Part shown: piece by piece, positions 21,416-30,416 of the stretch
Numbering within the stretch: position 1 is the stretch's first letter
Layout of the letters: the number at the start of each line of letters is the position of its first letter
Assembly (NCBI GenBank): GCA_031771865.1
Contig: JASISA010000025.1
Span: 2,108,001-2,172,000 of the forward strand
Reading direction: 5' to 3'
DNA length: 64,000 nt
From: Nothophaeocryptopus gaeumannii
Taxonomy: Eukaryota; Ascomycota; Dothideomycetes; Mycosphaerellales; Mycosphaerellaceae
Made by a program: the position numbers and the translations under genes
Notes under the pieces: model-generated
Seen by the model: the letters and a program-made list of their open reading frames with translations, nothing else
The model's database searches: none
What the model was told of the DNA's origin: nothing

Positions 21416-21487
21416 ACAAAACAACGATCGTATAAGCTATCGCCTCAACCTGTCACAGGTACACTCTCTGCATCACAAACCAGTACC

Positions 21488-21970
21488 ATGCCACCAATGT
21501 ACACCTCCGACAACCCAAACAACCCTTACCGTGCAAGATACATGCCCACAAGGCACGCTTCACCCTCGCCCTCCACCACCCTCATAACAACCCGAACGTC
21601 CTCCTCCAACTTCCAATTCATAACCGTCACAATCCACTTCCCCCGCTGCTGCAACAAATCCCTCACCCAACCTTTCCTCCTTTCCCTCATCCGCGAAGAC
21701 CTGCAAGCTGGAAGGATGGAATTGCTCGACCTCCCTCCCCTGCAAACCACAAAGAAGAGACGTCGATGGGACAGGGAGCCGTCCAAATTCAGTGCGATTT
21801 CAAATCTTGTATGTGATGAGTGTTATTGGAAGTTAAAGGAGGCCGTGAAGGGAATGGGCCTGGATCAGATTTGGGAGGAGCAGAGGAGGGAGAGGGAGAG
21901 GATGATGAGGGTGAGGCTGGAGCATGAGGAAGGGAGGAGGGTTGGGGAGGAGATGAAGTTATTGGTATGA
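21488..21970 (+). CDS. Hypothetical protein with basic/coiled C-terminus (160 aa)
   Basis: Not recognised. An uninterrupted 160-codon frame with a TATA-like element at a normal distance. The N-terminal third is Ser/Thr/Pro-rich. A central KKRRRWDREPS could be nuclear-directing. The last 50 residues, from NLVCDECYWKLKEAV to the end, are strongly Glu/Arg-rich and probably helical. Function unknown; no relation to neighbours is evident. Confidence 0.5.
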   Translation: MPPMYTSDNPNNPYRARYMPTRHASPSPSTTLITTRTSSSNFQFITVTIHFPRCCNKSLTQPFLLSLIREDLQAGRMELLDLPPLQTTKKRRRWDREPSKFSAISNLVCDECYWKLKEAVKGMGLDQIWEEQRRERERMMRVRLEHEEGRRVGEEMKLLV

Positions 21971-22078
21971 ATTAAGTTCTACCGACTGTTCAGATTGCTA
22001 TGGCCACCACAGTCCGTCTCACCTCTTCGTCAAGTCATAATGCATGCTGCGTGGCAATGAGACAATGTATTAGCTAGC

Positions 22079-23482
22079 TCAGGAATCTCGCCGCTTACTT
22101 GCACGCTTGGCTTTCATATCCGACTGCCTGCCCTGTATCATGCACTCTTCGCTACATGTTTTCATTATGTGACCTGAGTTTCCTCTACGACTGTGTGAGC
22201 TGCCGCATGTCATGCAAGCCACGGAAGACAAGGCAGTCGCCGTTCCATCAGCGCACGCCTTGCTGCATGCTCCCAGTAGCCGACCATCGGGTCCTGCGCG
22301 CCTGTGCAGAGTGCCGCACTCGTTACACGCAACAGGCGGAACCCCCTTCTTCTCCTTCTTCTTCGCTCTTTTCGATCGATCTGCGCATGCTGTACTGCAT
22401 GCTTTCAAGACTTTGTTTCCCGTGCCTGCGCGGCTGTGCTCGGCACCACAGACGATACACATTCCGGTCTCAGGCCGGGCCCTGCGTCCTCTTCCTGTAA
22501 GGCTGCGCCGACATGGCTCACTGCAAGTCTGCAAAAGGCGCCAGTCACGGTCCACTCTGGTGTGTTCCTGGCCACAAACGACACAAGTCGATTTGGTAGG
22601 GTACTCGACGACCTCGGGCTGTGTAGATTCGGCCTCTTGCTTTGGCACGACTTGGTCTTGGGCCGGGAGATGTGGCGGTGATCGCGGAGTAGGGCGCACT
22701 GAGGCGTTGGGAAGCTTTAATTTTACCACTAGAGACGGCTTCGCATTTTTTGGCGTAATAGTGGTCGCTTTGTGGCCTTCCTTATCGTTTTGCAAACGCT
22801 CAAACTCTTCGTCGCTCTGGTAAAGGTAATCATCGCCAGAAGAGGTCGGTGACGAGGGGGGAGAGGAGAATTGGCTTATTTCATCGACTTCAGACCTGGT
22901 CGGTATGGTCTGCTTGGCATGAATGGCATCGTCTCCTTTCTTTTGCACTTCCTGAACAGATTTAGCCTTTCTACTGCTGTCGGTTGCAAGCCCGTTCGCA
23001 TTTGAGGTTACTTTGATTTTGCGTGGCCTTCCTCCTGCTTTCCGCCGACACTGATCGCTGCAAGTCCGCAGAGGTTGGCCAGCGTGGTTGATCCTGTCAT
23101 TTTCCTGGCTACAGACGACGCACATTGGCCTGGTGGGCTCGCTAGCCTGATGCTTCCGCTCGATGTCGGACTCTTGCTGCAGCAGAGCAAGCTTGTCTTC
23201 GTCCGGAAGATGGTGCAGTAAACGACGAGTCAAGAATGCCGGAACTGTCCATTTGGCAACAGCAGCATTGCGTCTCTTGCTTTGCACCTTCATAAATCTC
23301 AATCTTCTGCCTTCTCTTCCTGGCGGCTCATTCTCCCTATCGCTCAAGTAGAGCAAGCCCTCATTATCGGGCGTTGGAAGCGAGACAGCTGACGACAGAG
23401 GGCTTGAGCCGTTCACTGCGTCCAGCTCAAGAGCAGTAGAATGATCCTCAGCTTGGGTGCTTCGAGTATCATTCGGCATCAT
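22079..23482 (-). CDS. Protein with five C-x2-C-x16-C-x3-C repeats (467 aa)
   Basis: Single exon; ATG at 23482 chosen because upstream in-frame codons are not ATG. Five modules share exact spacing C-x2-C-x16-C-x3-C: residues 121-145, 300-324, 342-366, 386-410 and 423-447. Consensus inside is C-G-x-x-H-x-R, then eight residues, then T/A-C-S-x2-C. This resembles treble-clef TRASH/MYM-type zinc modules, though the central spacer is shorter than usual for TRASH. Module 1 has Asn in place of His and is separated from the others by a 150-residue disordered, Ser-rich and acidic linker. Basic stretches (GGRPRKIK, KRAKKKEKK, KRASKRR) suggest nuclear location or nucleic acid contact. Function is unknown. 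It starts 42 bp after the GCN5 stop. Confidence 0.85.
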   Translation of the reverse strand: MMPNDTRSTQAEDHSTALELDAVNGSSPLSSAVSLPTPDNEGLLYLSDRENEPPGREGRRLRFMKVQSKRRNAAVAKWTVPAFLTRRLLHHLPDEDKLALLQQESDIERKHQASEPTRPMCVVCSQENDRINHAGQPLRTCSDQCRRKAGGRPRKIKVTSNANGLATDSSRKAKSVQEVQKKGDDAIHAKQTIPTRSEVDEISQFSSPPSSPTSSGDDYLYQSDEEFERLQNDKEGHKATTITPKNAKPSLVVKLKLPNASVRPTPRSPPHLPAQDQVVPKQEAESTQPEVVEYPTKSTCVVCGQEHTRVDRDWRLLQTCSEPCRRSLTGRGRRARPETGMCIVCGAEHSRAGTGNKVLKACSTACADRSKRAKKKEKKGVPPVACNECGTLHRRAGPDGRLLGACSKACADGTATALSSVACMTCGSSHSRRGNSGHIMKTCSEECMIQGRQSDMKAKRASKRRDS

Positions 23483-23524
23483 CTCCGGTACTCGCCTAGG
23501 AGGCGCACTATTCAACGGCGGGCG

Positions 23525-24796
23525 CTACTCCGTCGGCCTATTCGTGCTTTCGAAATTCTCGGGCTCTAGGTAAGACCACTCGGGCACTTCGCGGATCTTC
23601 TTCCACATCTCCTTCTCAAGCTTATTGGCAGCTTTCGCGTAAGGAGTATTTTCCGCGTTGTATCGCTTGCAGTTTCGGACGATCAGTAAGACGTCCTTGA
23701 TGAAGTCTTCGACTGTCTCATACTGGTCCTTCTCCAGTTTGTTCTCCATAGTACTCAAGTCCATAGGCTCTTTGATGACCTCGTAGTAGTCATGTACCTC
23801 TTCACCATTGACTGGTGTCAAGAATGGCCACGCAGCAGAGCTAGTCTGGAGTGCCGAGAGCAGCCCAAGCAACAGACTGTGGGATGGGTTTCGGCGTGGC
23901 TGTCGCGCAAGTGCATCCATGTCCGGTGACCAGCCGGTGGCCTTGATCGCTGGGATGTCGAGCGGATTGATCTCTGGCAGAGGCTGGCCAGGTTTTGTCT
24001 TCCTCCACTGCGCAGGTGGCTGATGGACCTCGTAGCTCTTCGAAACGGCACGAATCTTCGCATGCACGGCCGCTTTCTGTTTAAGCAACATGCGACCTGA
24101 TTCCAGATATCGAATCTTTGGTAGCATCGAGCACTGCATGATGGTACCTCCCTCATAATCCTTGATGTATCCCATCCATCTTGGCTTATCCAGAGTGATT
24201 TCTTTAGTGAATCCCTGCTTCTTGAAATACCCAATCGCGTAGTTGTCGGCATATGTAAGGAAATGCATGACATCGCTCGTCGCTTTAACAAAGTCCTTCA
24301 GGTGGCTCATCAAATGCGCACCGTAGCCCTTGACCTGCTGGTCACTGCTGATTGCACAAAAGACAATCTCAGCAAACTGTCGGCCCTTGAACGGCCTATA
24401 TGTGATTCCTCCCACCACCTCACCAGGCATGTTCGAGCTTTCCGCATAGCTTCCGAGCGGCGGTCTCTTGACTATGGCGATGCTCATGTGCGTTCGGTCG
24501 TAGACCAGTCGCGCGATGTAGTCCTTTGGCATTTTGGGGAGCTGCTTCTGGAAGATGCATTTCAGGCCGGTGAGGATGATGAGGGACGCGGGTTTGTTGT
24601 CGTTGTTGACTACGCGGAAGGAGATATCGCCGTTTCGCTCCTCGATGACTGCAGGCTTCTCGGGGTATGCGGCGTGGTTGACCTTGGGGACATCGTCGTC
24701 GTCGGCGGGCGGGGGCGAGACGGAGGGCTTGAGACGCTTAGCATCGTGGCCGTTAATGCCCTCTTCGGCCTTGCGCTTCTCCTCCTTGGTGCTCAT
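23525..24796 (-). CDS. GCN5: Histone acetyltransferase Gcn5
   Basis: Catalytic subunit of SAGA/ADA that acetylates histone H3 lysines. Single exon, 423 residues. The GNAT domain shows KMPKDYIARLVYDR, the acetyl-CoA loop QQVKGYGAHLMSHLK, and AEIVFCAISSD with the catalytic Glu, ending around YADNYAIGYFKKQGF. A bromodomain follows: AWPFLTPVNGEEVHDYYEVIKEPMDL, then IVRNCKRYNAENTPY with the acetyl-lysine-binding Asn. The order and length are normal. ATG at 24796 (MSTKEEKRK) is used because the frame upstream has only TTG. It diverges from OST5 over 297 bp. Confidence 0.97.
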   Translation of the reverse strand: MSTKEEKRKAEEGINGHDAKRLKPSVSPPPADDDDVPKVNHAAYPEKPAVIEERNGDISFRVVNNDNKPASLIILTGLKCIFQKQLPKMPKDYIARLVYDRTHMSIAIVKRPPLGSYAESSNMPGEVVGGITYRPFKGRQFAEIVFCAISSDQQVKGYGAHLMSHLKDFVKATSDVMHFLTYADNYAIGYFKKQGFTKEITLDKPRWMGYIKDYEGGTIMQCSMLPKIRYLESGRMLLKQKAAVHAKIRAVSKSYEVHQPPAQWRKTKPGQPLPEINPLDIPAIKATGWSPDMDALARQPRRNPSHSLLLGLLSALQTSSAAWPFLTPVNGEEVHDYYEVIKEPMDLSTMENKLEKDQYETVEDFIKDVLLIVRNCKRYNAENTPYAKAANKLEKEMWKKIREVPEWSYLEPENFESTNRPTE

Positions 24797-25093
24797 GCTG
24801 AATGGTGATACGAAGGAAACATGTAGATGTCGTCGTCTGGAGGTGATCTTGTCGCGAAGCAGCAATCCGGAAGTCGCGAACAAGGTTCATGTTGAAGTGC
24901 GGAGGTGGGTCCGCTTTTCGGAAGCAACCGGCGCATGTGAAGAGTCTTGGCAGGGCAGTCGCGACTCGCGACCTAAGAACCCCGGAGCTCCAGCTGTTCA
25001 CTTAAATCTCCCCAACTACTTCGCAACGACGACAGCAGCAAAGCACCAGCCTTCGCACACAGGAAGAGCACCAGCATCACCATACTCACCTCA

Positions 25094-25492
25094 ATGTCTG
25101 CTCAACCACTCCACGCCATCTGGGAGGCTTCCGCAAGCCAGCCTTGTGAGCAGCAACCAGGCCAATTTGGGATCTGAAAGCCATGTTAACAGCACCCAGT
25201 CTTCCCCAACGTCGGCAAAGACGCCCAATTCCTCGTCGGCTCCGTTCTCCTCGCCTTCGCATTCGTTCTTTCAAGCTTTTTCGGCCTGAGTATGCGCAGT
25301 CAATATGGAAGACATCCGAGGAGAGGTGCTGACATGCGACAGACTTGTCACTCAAGAACATCCCCCTTATAGCTGTTCCGGCTTCTCTAGCATTTGGGTA
25401 AGAAGTCTAAAAGCTGTTTTGGTGACATTGCTAATAGGTTGCGTAGCTTCGGCGCGGTATACATGATCTGCGCAGTCGGCGTATATGTATAG
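25094..25492 (+). CDS. OST5: Oligosaccharyltransferase subunit Ost5 (TMEM258 family)
   Basis: Small ER-membrane subunit of the N-glycosylation oligosaccharyltransferase. Four short exons: 25094-25145, 25200-25289, 25343-25397, 25447-25492, with introns of 49-54 bp. The 80-residue product has two hydrophobic helices, FLVGSVLLAFAFVLSSFFGL and IPLIAVPASLAFG-FGAVYMICAVGVYV, and ends in GVYV, like yeast Ost5 and human TMEM258 (GIYV). An alternative acceptor nine bases earlier (TAG at 25437) would add three residues (LRS) without changing frame. Because exons are tiny, no single frame shows the gene. Confidence 0.85.
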
Positions 25493-25820
25493 ATCGCACT
25501 CACCCCACGACACTGAGCGAAATCGATATCGAAGACACATTGACTCCAAGGAGTACAAGCTATACCGCCCTCCACGCGGCGAAGACCCTGCGACAACGAT
25601 ACCAGAGAAGCCGAGCTTCCACCCGGTCACATCCACACTGTTCATCCTCTCGTGGGGACTGGCCGGCTTCTTCGCAGTCTCGGCCCTCACCTTGTACATT
25701 ACGAAATTACTGTCGCAATATCGGGCGCAGAAATCGAGCATCGGGATAGAGCAAGCGAGCTCTGAAGAAGCGAAGAAGCTAGAAGGCGAATACCAATTTG
25801 ATCTTACACCTGTCTCAACA
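25485..25820 (+). other. Open frame with a membrane segment, in phase with RAD1
   Basis: From an ATG at 25485, inside the last codons of OST5 (eight-base overlap), the frame is open for 112 codons straight into the Rad1 ATG at 25821. It encodes a basic, charged start (KEYKLYRPPRGEDPATTIP), one clear hydrophobic helix (TLFILSWGLAGFFAVSALTL) and an acidic-Lys tail. The codon third positions favour C/G as in real genes. It may be an N-terminal extension of Rad1, a separate small protein whose splice sites I missed, or chance. Rad1 proteins do not normally have a membrane segment. Confidence 0.4.
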
Positions 25821-26816
25821 ATGGCTACCAACGCCCCACTTTTTACTGCTGTCTCGTCTTCAGCACGTCAAATTCTCATGCTTTTACGATGCATATCCTT
25901 CGCGAAGAAGGCTAATGTGCGCATCTCACCAGAGGGTCTTCGATTCAGCACTGAGGAGGGCAGCGTGATGGAAGCCTTCGTCTTCCTGGAGGAAGCACTC
26001 TTCACTTCTTACAAATACAATCCTCCGGCTCCTGCATCGTCTCAAGACGATCCATACGGAAATCCACTATTCGAGATCAACCTGATGTCTCTGCTTGAGA
26101 CTCTCAACATCTTCAGCATATCGGATCCCAGCACGTCCAAGCGCCCTGGCGAATACGATTCTTTCGCTGCTCACCGCTTGAATCGGCACGCAGGCATCAA
26201 TGCCTTTTCCAATCAAGCGCTCGGTGTGACAGGCATCTGCACCTTTTCCTACGATGGCGAAAGCAGTCCGCTCAGTATCCACATGTCAGAAGCTGGGGTC
26301 ACTACGACTTGTGAACTCACCACGTACGAAGCCGATACAACCGAAGAGATTCCCTTCAACCGCGATAGCCTCGGGCTGAAGACGATCATGAGGTCAACCT
26401 ACCTCCTCGATGCAATCTCCGAACTGAGCTCCATGAACCCCGACAACCTCACCGTCCAAGCCTCACCAACCACGCGCGCGGCTCCAAATCTGTCGTTATC
26501 CGCTTCTGGCCCGCTAGGCTCTGCGACCGTCGACTTTACAACACACACCGACTCAGAGACGCCCGTGTTAGAAACATTCAACTGCTCGAGCAAGACGGTA
26601 GCGAGCTTCAAATTTGGATTCATAAAGTCTGCACAACGTGGAATGCAGGCTGCAAGCAAGGTATCTCTGAGACTGGACGAGGATGGCGTACTCAGCATGC
26701 AGTTTCTGGTCGAGATAGAGACTGGCCAAGGAGATGGTGTTGCCTTCGTCGATTTTCGTGTCGTGCCGCTGGTGGAGGGCGAGGAAGATCAGTATGAGAG
26801 TGATAGCTCTGATTGA
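25821..26816 (+). CDS. RAD1: DNA damage checkpoint clamp subunit Rad1
   Basis: Subunit of the 9-1-1 (Rad9-Rad1-Hus1) PCNA-like clamp that loads at DNA damage and activates checkpoint kinases. From ATG 25821 the protein is 331 residues, normal for the family. It opens with APLFTAVSSSARQILMLLRC and VRISPEGLRFSTEEGSVMEA, the first sliding-clamp fold, and contains FEINLMSLLETLNIF and LGLKTIMRSTYLLDAI. The C-terminus is acidic (EGEEDQYESDSSD). No intron is needed. The frame continues upstream without a stop (see separate entry), but the internal ATG is preferred because the family starts here. Confidence 0.9.
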   Translation: MATNAPLFTAVSSSARQILMLLRCISFAKKANVRISPEGLRFSTEEGSVMEAFVFLEEALFTSYKYNPPAPASSQDDPYGNPLFEINLMSLLETLNIFSISDPSTSKRPGEYDSFAAHRLNRHAGINAFSNQALGVTGICTFSYDGESSPLSIHMSEAGVTTTCELTTYEADTTEEIPFNRDSLGLKTIMRSTYLLDAISELSSMNPDNLTVQASPTTRAAPNLSLSASGPLGSATVDFTTHTDSETPVLETFNCSSKTVASFKFGFIKSAQRGMQAASKVSLRLDEDGVLSMQFLVEIETGQGDGVAFVDFRVVPLVEGEEDQYESDSSD

Positions 26817-27387
26817 GTGATGAGCGGTGAGCTTCTCGTCTGATACAATATGGATTGATGAGGCTCATGTGGCTCGATAGTATACGCAATTTGGCTCTGC
26901 CTGCACGCGCAACTCTCTCTGGCCTAAGTCCTCCGAACGTCATAGTGTCATCGTCAATTGACGCTGGGCGATTCGGCCGTATACCACACTCTCAAGTCCT
27001 TGACGCCGACGAACGAGACACGCGCGCGCTTGATCAGGGATATCGGCCACCTGCATCTCGAAATTGTAAGGTCACTCGGTTCCAAAGACACTCAGAACAC
27101 AAGTCTACTACTCCAGCCCTCTCAAGTCCTCCAGCGTCATGCCCTCCCATTCTTCCTCGACATTCATACTTTACTTCCATTTTTCCCATCGTCTGTCGCT
27201 CGGAGGAAATGACCTCGTTGCCAGGATGTCCATCAGTCGGCGATGGAAGAAAAGGCTGCCTGCATCCTGTCCCTGCATATCCGCGGAAGCAAACGCCAAG
27301 GCACATGTCCATCTGCATATGCACGACGAGCATGATGATCTGCAGATTAATTAAAAAGTTCCCGATGACCAAATGATCACTCACAAC
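26817..27387. other. Spacer after RAD1
   Basis: About 0.57 kb between the RAD1 stop and the end of a doubtful minus-strand ORF. Open frames here overlap on both strands and have no recognisable domain. Confidence 0.5.
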
Positions 27388-27843
27388 CTAGCCGATCCAG
27401 CCTGGCATGGATGACGGTGTTACGCGATGCAGGTCCGCCGTTGTAGCGGTGCGGATGGATGCATAGATCGGAGGAAGGATGATTGTGGGCATGGGTGCTG
27501 GCGTGATGGCCATACCTGCGATTTGATGTTGCTTGCTGGAGACTGTGGGTATGAGTGTACGGCAGGAGGGTTTATTTGCTTGAGACTCTGGTCGCGTGGT
27601 AGCGGAATCGCCGATGTGCACGAGCATATGCGATGAGTTTGTTGGTGAAGTGCGGGTGGTTGGTGGTGTGTGACGGGAGTTGGGCATGCTCACATGCTGC
27701 TCGTAGAGCGTCGCCATTTTGAGGTCGGCGTCCTTTGGGTGACGAGTGTCGACGTTGTTGTGGTTGACTTTTGGTCGGTACGTCAGTGCAGACATTGGAA
27801 GAAAGACTGAGATATGCATGTACATCTTGTTGATCGCCTTCAT
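27388..27843 (-). CDS. Doubtful hypothetical protein (151 aa)
   Basis: Not recognised. An uninterrupted 151-codon frame rich in Thr, Pro, His and Met with no domain. The only support is a true ATG with a TATATAG element (27933-27939) about 90 bp upstream on the same strand. A GTGAGC inside (after EQH) could be a splice donor, so the real product may differ. Could be chance. Confidence 0.3.
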   Translation of the reverse strand: MKAINKMYMHISVFLPMSALTYRPKVNHNNVDTRHPKDADLKMATLYEQHVSMPNSRHTPPTTRTSPTNSSHMLVHIGDSATTRPESQANKPSCRTLIPTVSSKQHQIAGMAITPAPMPTIILPPIYASIRTATTADLHRVTPSSMPGWIG

Positions 27844-28676
27844 TCCATCGTCCTCGCGCGAAGGCTTTGCCGGTGCATAGTACCTATCTAAACCTCATAC
27901 CTTTTTCTAACCATTGCCTTGATCCCTCATCCTATATAGACCGTCCATGTCCTGTCTTCCAAGCCTTCACATTATGTAAATCGTAACCATGCGTAACTTT
28001 ACAATCCGGGTATCCTATCAATCACTCAAACGTCAAAACACAAAAACCGAAAATGACTAACTACCGTTCAATGGATCCAGTCCAGACCACTTCACCCAAT
28101 ATAGACTCCCTTGAAATGCCGAAAACGCTCAAATTCTCTCGCTTTTTCCAAAACTCCCTTGCTGTCTCTCCCTCGCGGGTTGTGGGGATCCCATTTTCTA
28201 TGTCTTTTCGTAGTTCTCGTGATGGACTTTCCGAAGTCACTAAATATCCTCCTCTTGTTCGCTGATAAGCAAAGTGCTTTTGGAAATGTTTCGATTCGCT
28301 GAAAGCAGTACGCCGAAAGCCGATTCACAGGTGATGTCGCTGAAGAACAACAGTACTCCGAAATGATGATGTCGTTGAGTAGATTCGCCGATTTGCTGAT
28401 GTGCCACAAGAGAAGCCCAGTACGCTGATTGGCGCAGAAGACGGAACGCTGGACGAAAACAAGTAGTACGCCGAGATGCAGGAAAACCGGTCTTGAAGCC
28501 AGAACGAAGAACGAAAGCTACCCGAGTCGTTCTTGCCGTGTGCATGTGCAATCGCTGAAGCATCGCGGATGCAATGCCGTTTTGCATGATCCATCTCGCG
28601 GCATCGGAAGCTGGTCAGTGTTTAACGGAGAGGACTCCGATTGAAGCTGGATGATGGTGTCCATAATTCCAGGCCT
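27844..28676. other. Intergenic region with degenerate short repeats
   Basis: About 0.83 kb downstream of the Zn2Cys6 regulator. Four near-copies of AGTACGCCGA occur at 28306-28478 (see repeat entry). No gene is recognised. Confidence 0.5.
28306..28478. repeat. Four degenerate AGTACGCCGA-like units
   Basis: Units begin at 28306 (CAGTACGCCGAAAG), 28351 (CAGTACTCCGAAAT), 28418 (CCAGTACGCTGATT) and 28464 (TAGTACGCCGAGAT), spaced 45, 67 and 46 bases. Related CGCTGA words lie between them. Origin unknown; possibly a decayed tandem array. Confidence 0.5.
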
Positions 28677-30416
28677 TTAGTAGCGCGCATTTATATTGTT
28701 GACAGACATGCGATGTGCAGTGGCATTACACTGCTGCTGATCGTAAGATGATCGCCGTCGAAGCTCATCAACGCTTGCTGCATGCTGCGGCTGCAGGTGA
28801 CGGGCTTGGGTGTAGCCAGAATGGTGGCCAATGTTGCTTGTGTCGTACTTTTCGTCGGTCAATTGCTGGCTGGCGTGGCGTGCAGGCGTCGATCGCCCGG
28901 ATGTGTCGATGCCAGTGCTGAAGCTGTAAAGGCTGGCCGCGGTTTCGTGTGAGCTTGATGGGCGCCGATACTCGTCTGCATTACTCAGAGCTCGCACGTT
29001 CGGAACACCTGCGCTCATCGAGTATCGGACAGTTAATGAAGGTGGCATCATGGACGATCCGGTCGTCGATCCGGCCGTGGACGACCCAGATGTGCTGGAG
29101 AAACTTTCAGAAAGTGCAGGCCCAGTGGTCGGCGATGTTTCTGGGCTGCCGGAAGATGCGCTGAACTGATATCCAAAGGCAGGCTGCGTTGTGGAGTATG
29201 AGGTTGCTTGCTCCGATGAAGAATGAGGCAGTCCATGTGCCACACTTTGCATAGTGGAGAGGGAAGCACGCGATGCTGCTGGGCTTTCCCCAGTCCAGGA
29301 CATTCCATTTCGACTGTGGATGCCGCTAATGTGTGCTCGAGGCTGTGGTTCTGTGAAGGTCTGTAATGGGCGAATCTGTGGGATATCAGCGGCAGTGTAT
29401 GCTGGCTGCTGCTGGGTGTATGGGACGGGCAAGCGTCGCTCTTGTGCCGTCTGAGTTGGAAGCGATGAGTGCAAAGAAGTCATGTTCAGCGGCGAGAAGG
29501 CTTCGGCAGTGACGCTTGGCAAGCGAGAAGCCGGAGTGCTCGCAGTGTAGCCCGAAGCTGCCTGAAGAGACCCGAAACTGAATGCTGCTCCTGGCTCGTA
29601 GTATAGACTTGCAGAAGTGGAAGGTATCGAAAGAGAGCCAGTGGTGTAAGGTCTGAAGCTCTCAGTACCGTAAGTACTCGAAAAAGACTCGTGCCTAGGC
29701 ATTGACGATGAACCGTATGCGTAGTCATCGACAGGGGAGGTGTTGTAAGAGTCGTACTCTGGGTACGCGGTGCGCGTTTGTAGGGTTTGAAGCATCGGCA
29801 AGGAAGGACGATGTTGTGTCTGATATAGGCTGCTGCCATAAGAGGATGATGATGTGTCAGGCGGATATGAGGAAGAAGTTGGTGTTGCACTTGATATGCT
29901 GCTGTTAGAAGGTAGCATATCAACGCCAGCTACAGCCATCTGTTGGCTGCCAACCTGTCAACCGGCTTAGCCTTTCACGTCCTTTTGCTTCATGATAAAG
30001 CATACTTACCCGATTGAATGTGCAGGTATGCCTATCTGCCCCTGCTGACTTGCAGGCTGAGCAGCCACTGCCGTCTCCAGGATCTCCAGTGCATTTGATT
30101 TTACGTCTGCGGCATCGAGAACACTGCGAAAATATCAGCGTTGTCGATTTAGATACCAGCGTATCTTGATACTGACTGCGACTTGGATTCGGCGACGCGA
30201 CTGTCCCAGATTGCCGTTCTCCGGGCCATGCTCTTGAATTAAATTGCGCGAGCCTGATCGCCCAAGATATTCGGCTCGCAAGTCTTGGTGGTGTTGGGGC
30301 TCCCAGAAGCTGTAGGGGACTGCACGTTCGTAATGGCCAGCGCCGATGGGTGCTCTGTGACTGGAACGGCCGAATGAGTCGAAGTCTCCGCCGTAGTATG
30401 ACTGCGTCATCATCAT
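28677..30416 (-). CDS. Zn(II)2Cys6 transcription factor
   Basis: Fungal binuclear zinc cluster regulator. Exons are 30416-30177, 30123-30010 and 29954-28677; introns 30124-30176 and 29955-30009 are GT-AG, phase 0. Exon 2 is almost exactly the DNA-binding domain: CSRCRRRKIKC then CSAC and a final Cys, spacing C-x2-C-x6-C-x9-C-x2-C-x9-C. The last spacing is slightly longer than the canonical 6-8. The first exon is a disordered 80-residue leader. Exon 3 encodes about 425 residues of Ser/Thr/Tyr/Pro/Gln-rich low-complexity sequence, with no middle homology domain seen, so the total is 543 residues. Target genes unknown. Confidence 0.88.

Noticed and set aside
25367..25831. A 154-codon minus-strand frame opposite the OST5/RAD1 junction
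   Set aside because: It lies over OST5 exon 4 and the plus-strand frame with a clear membrane helix; its own translation has no recognisable feature.
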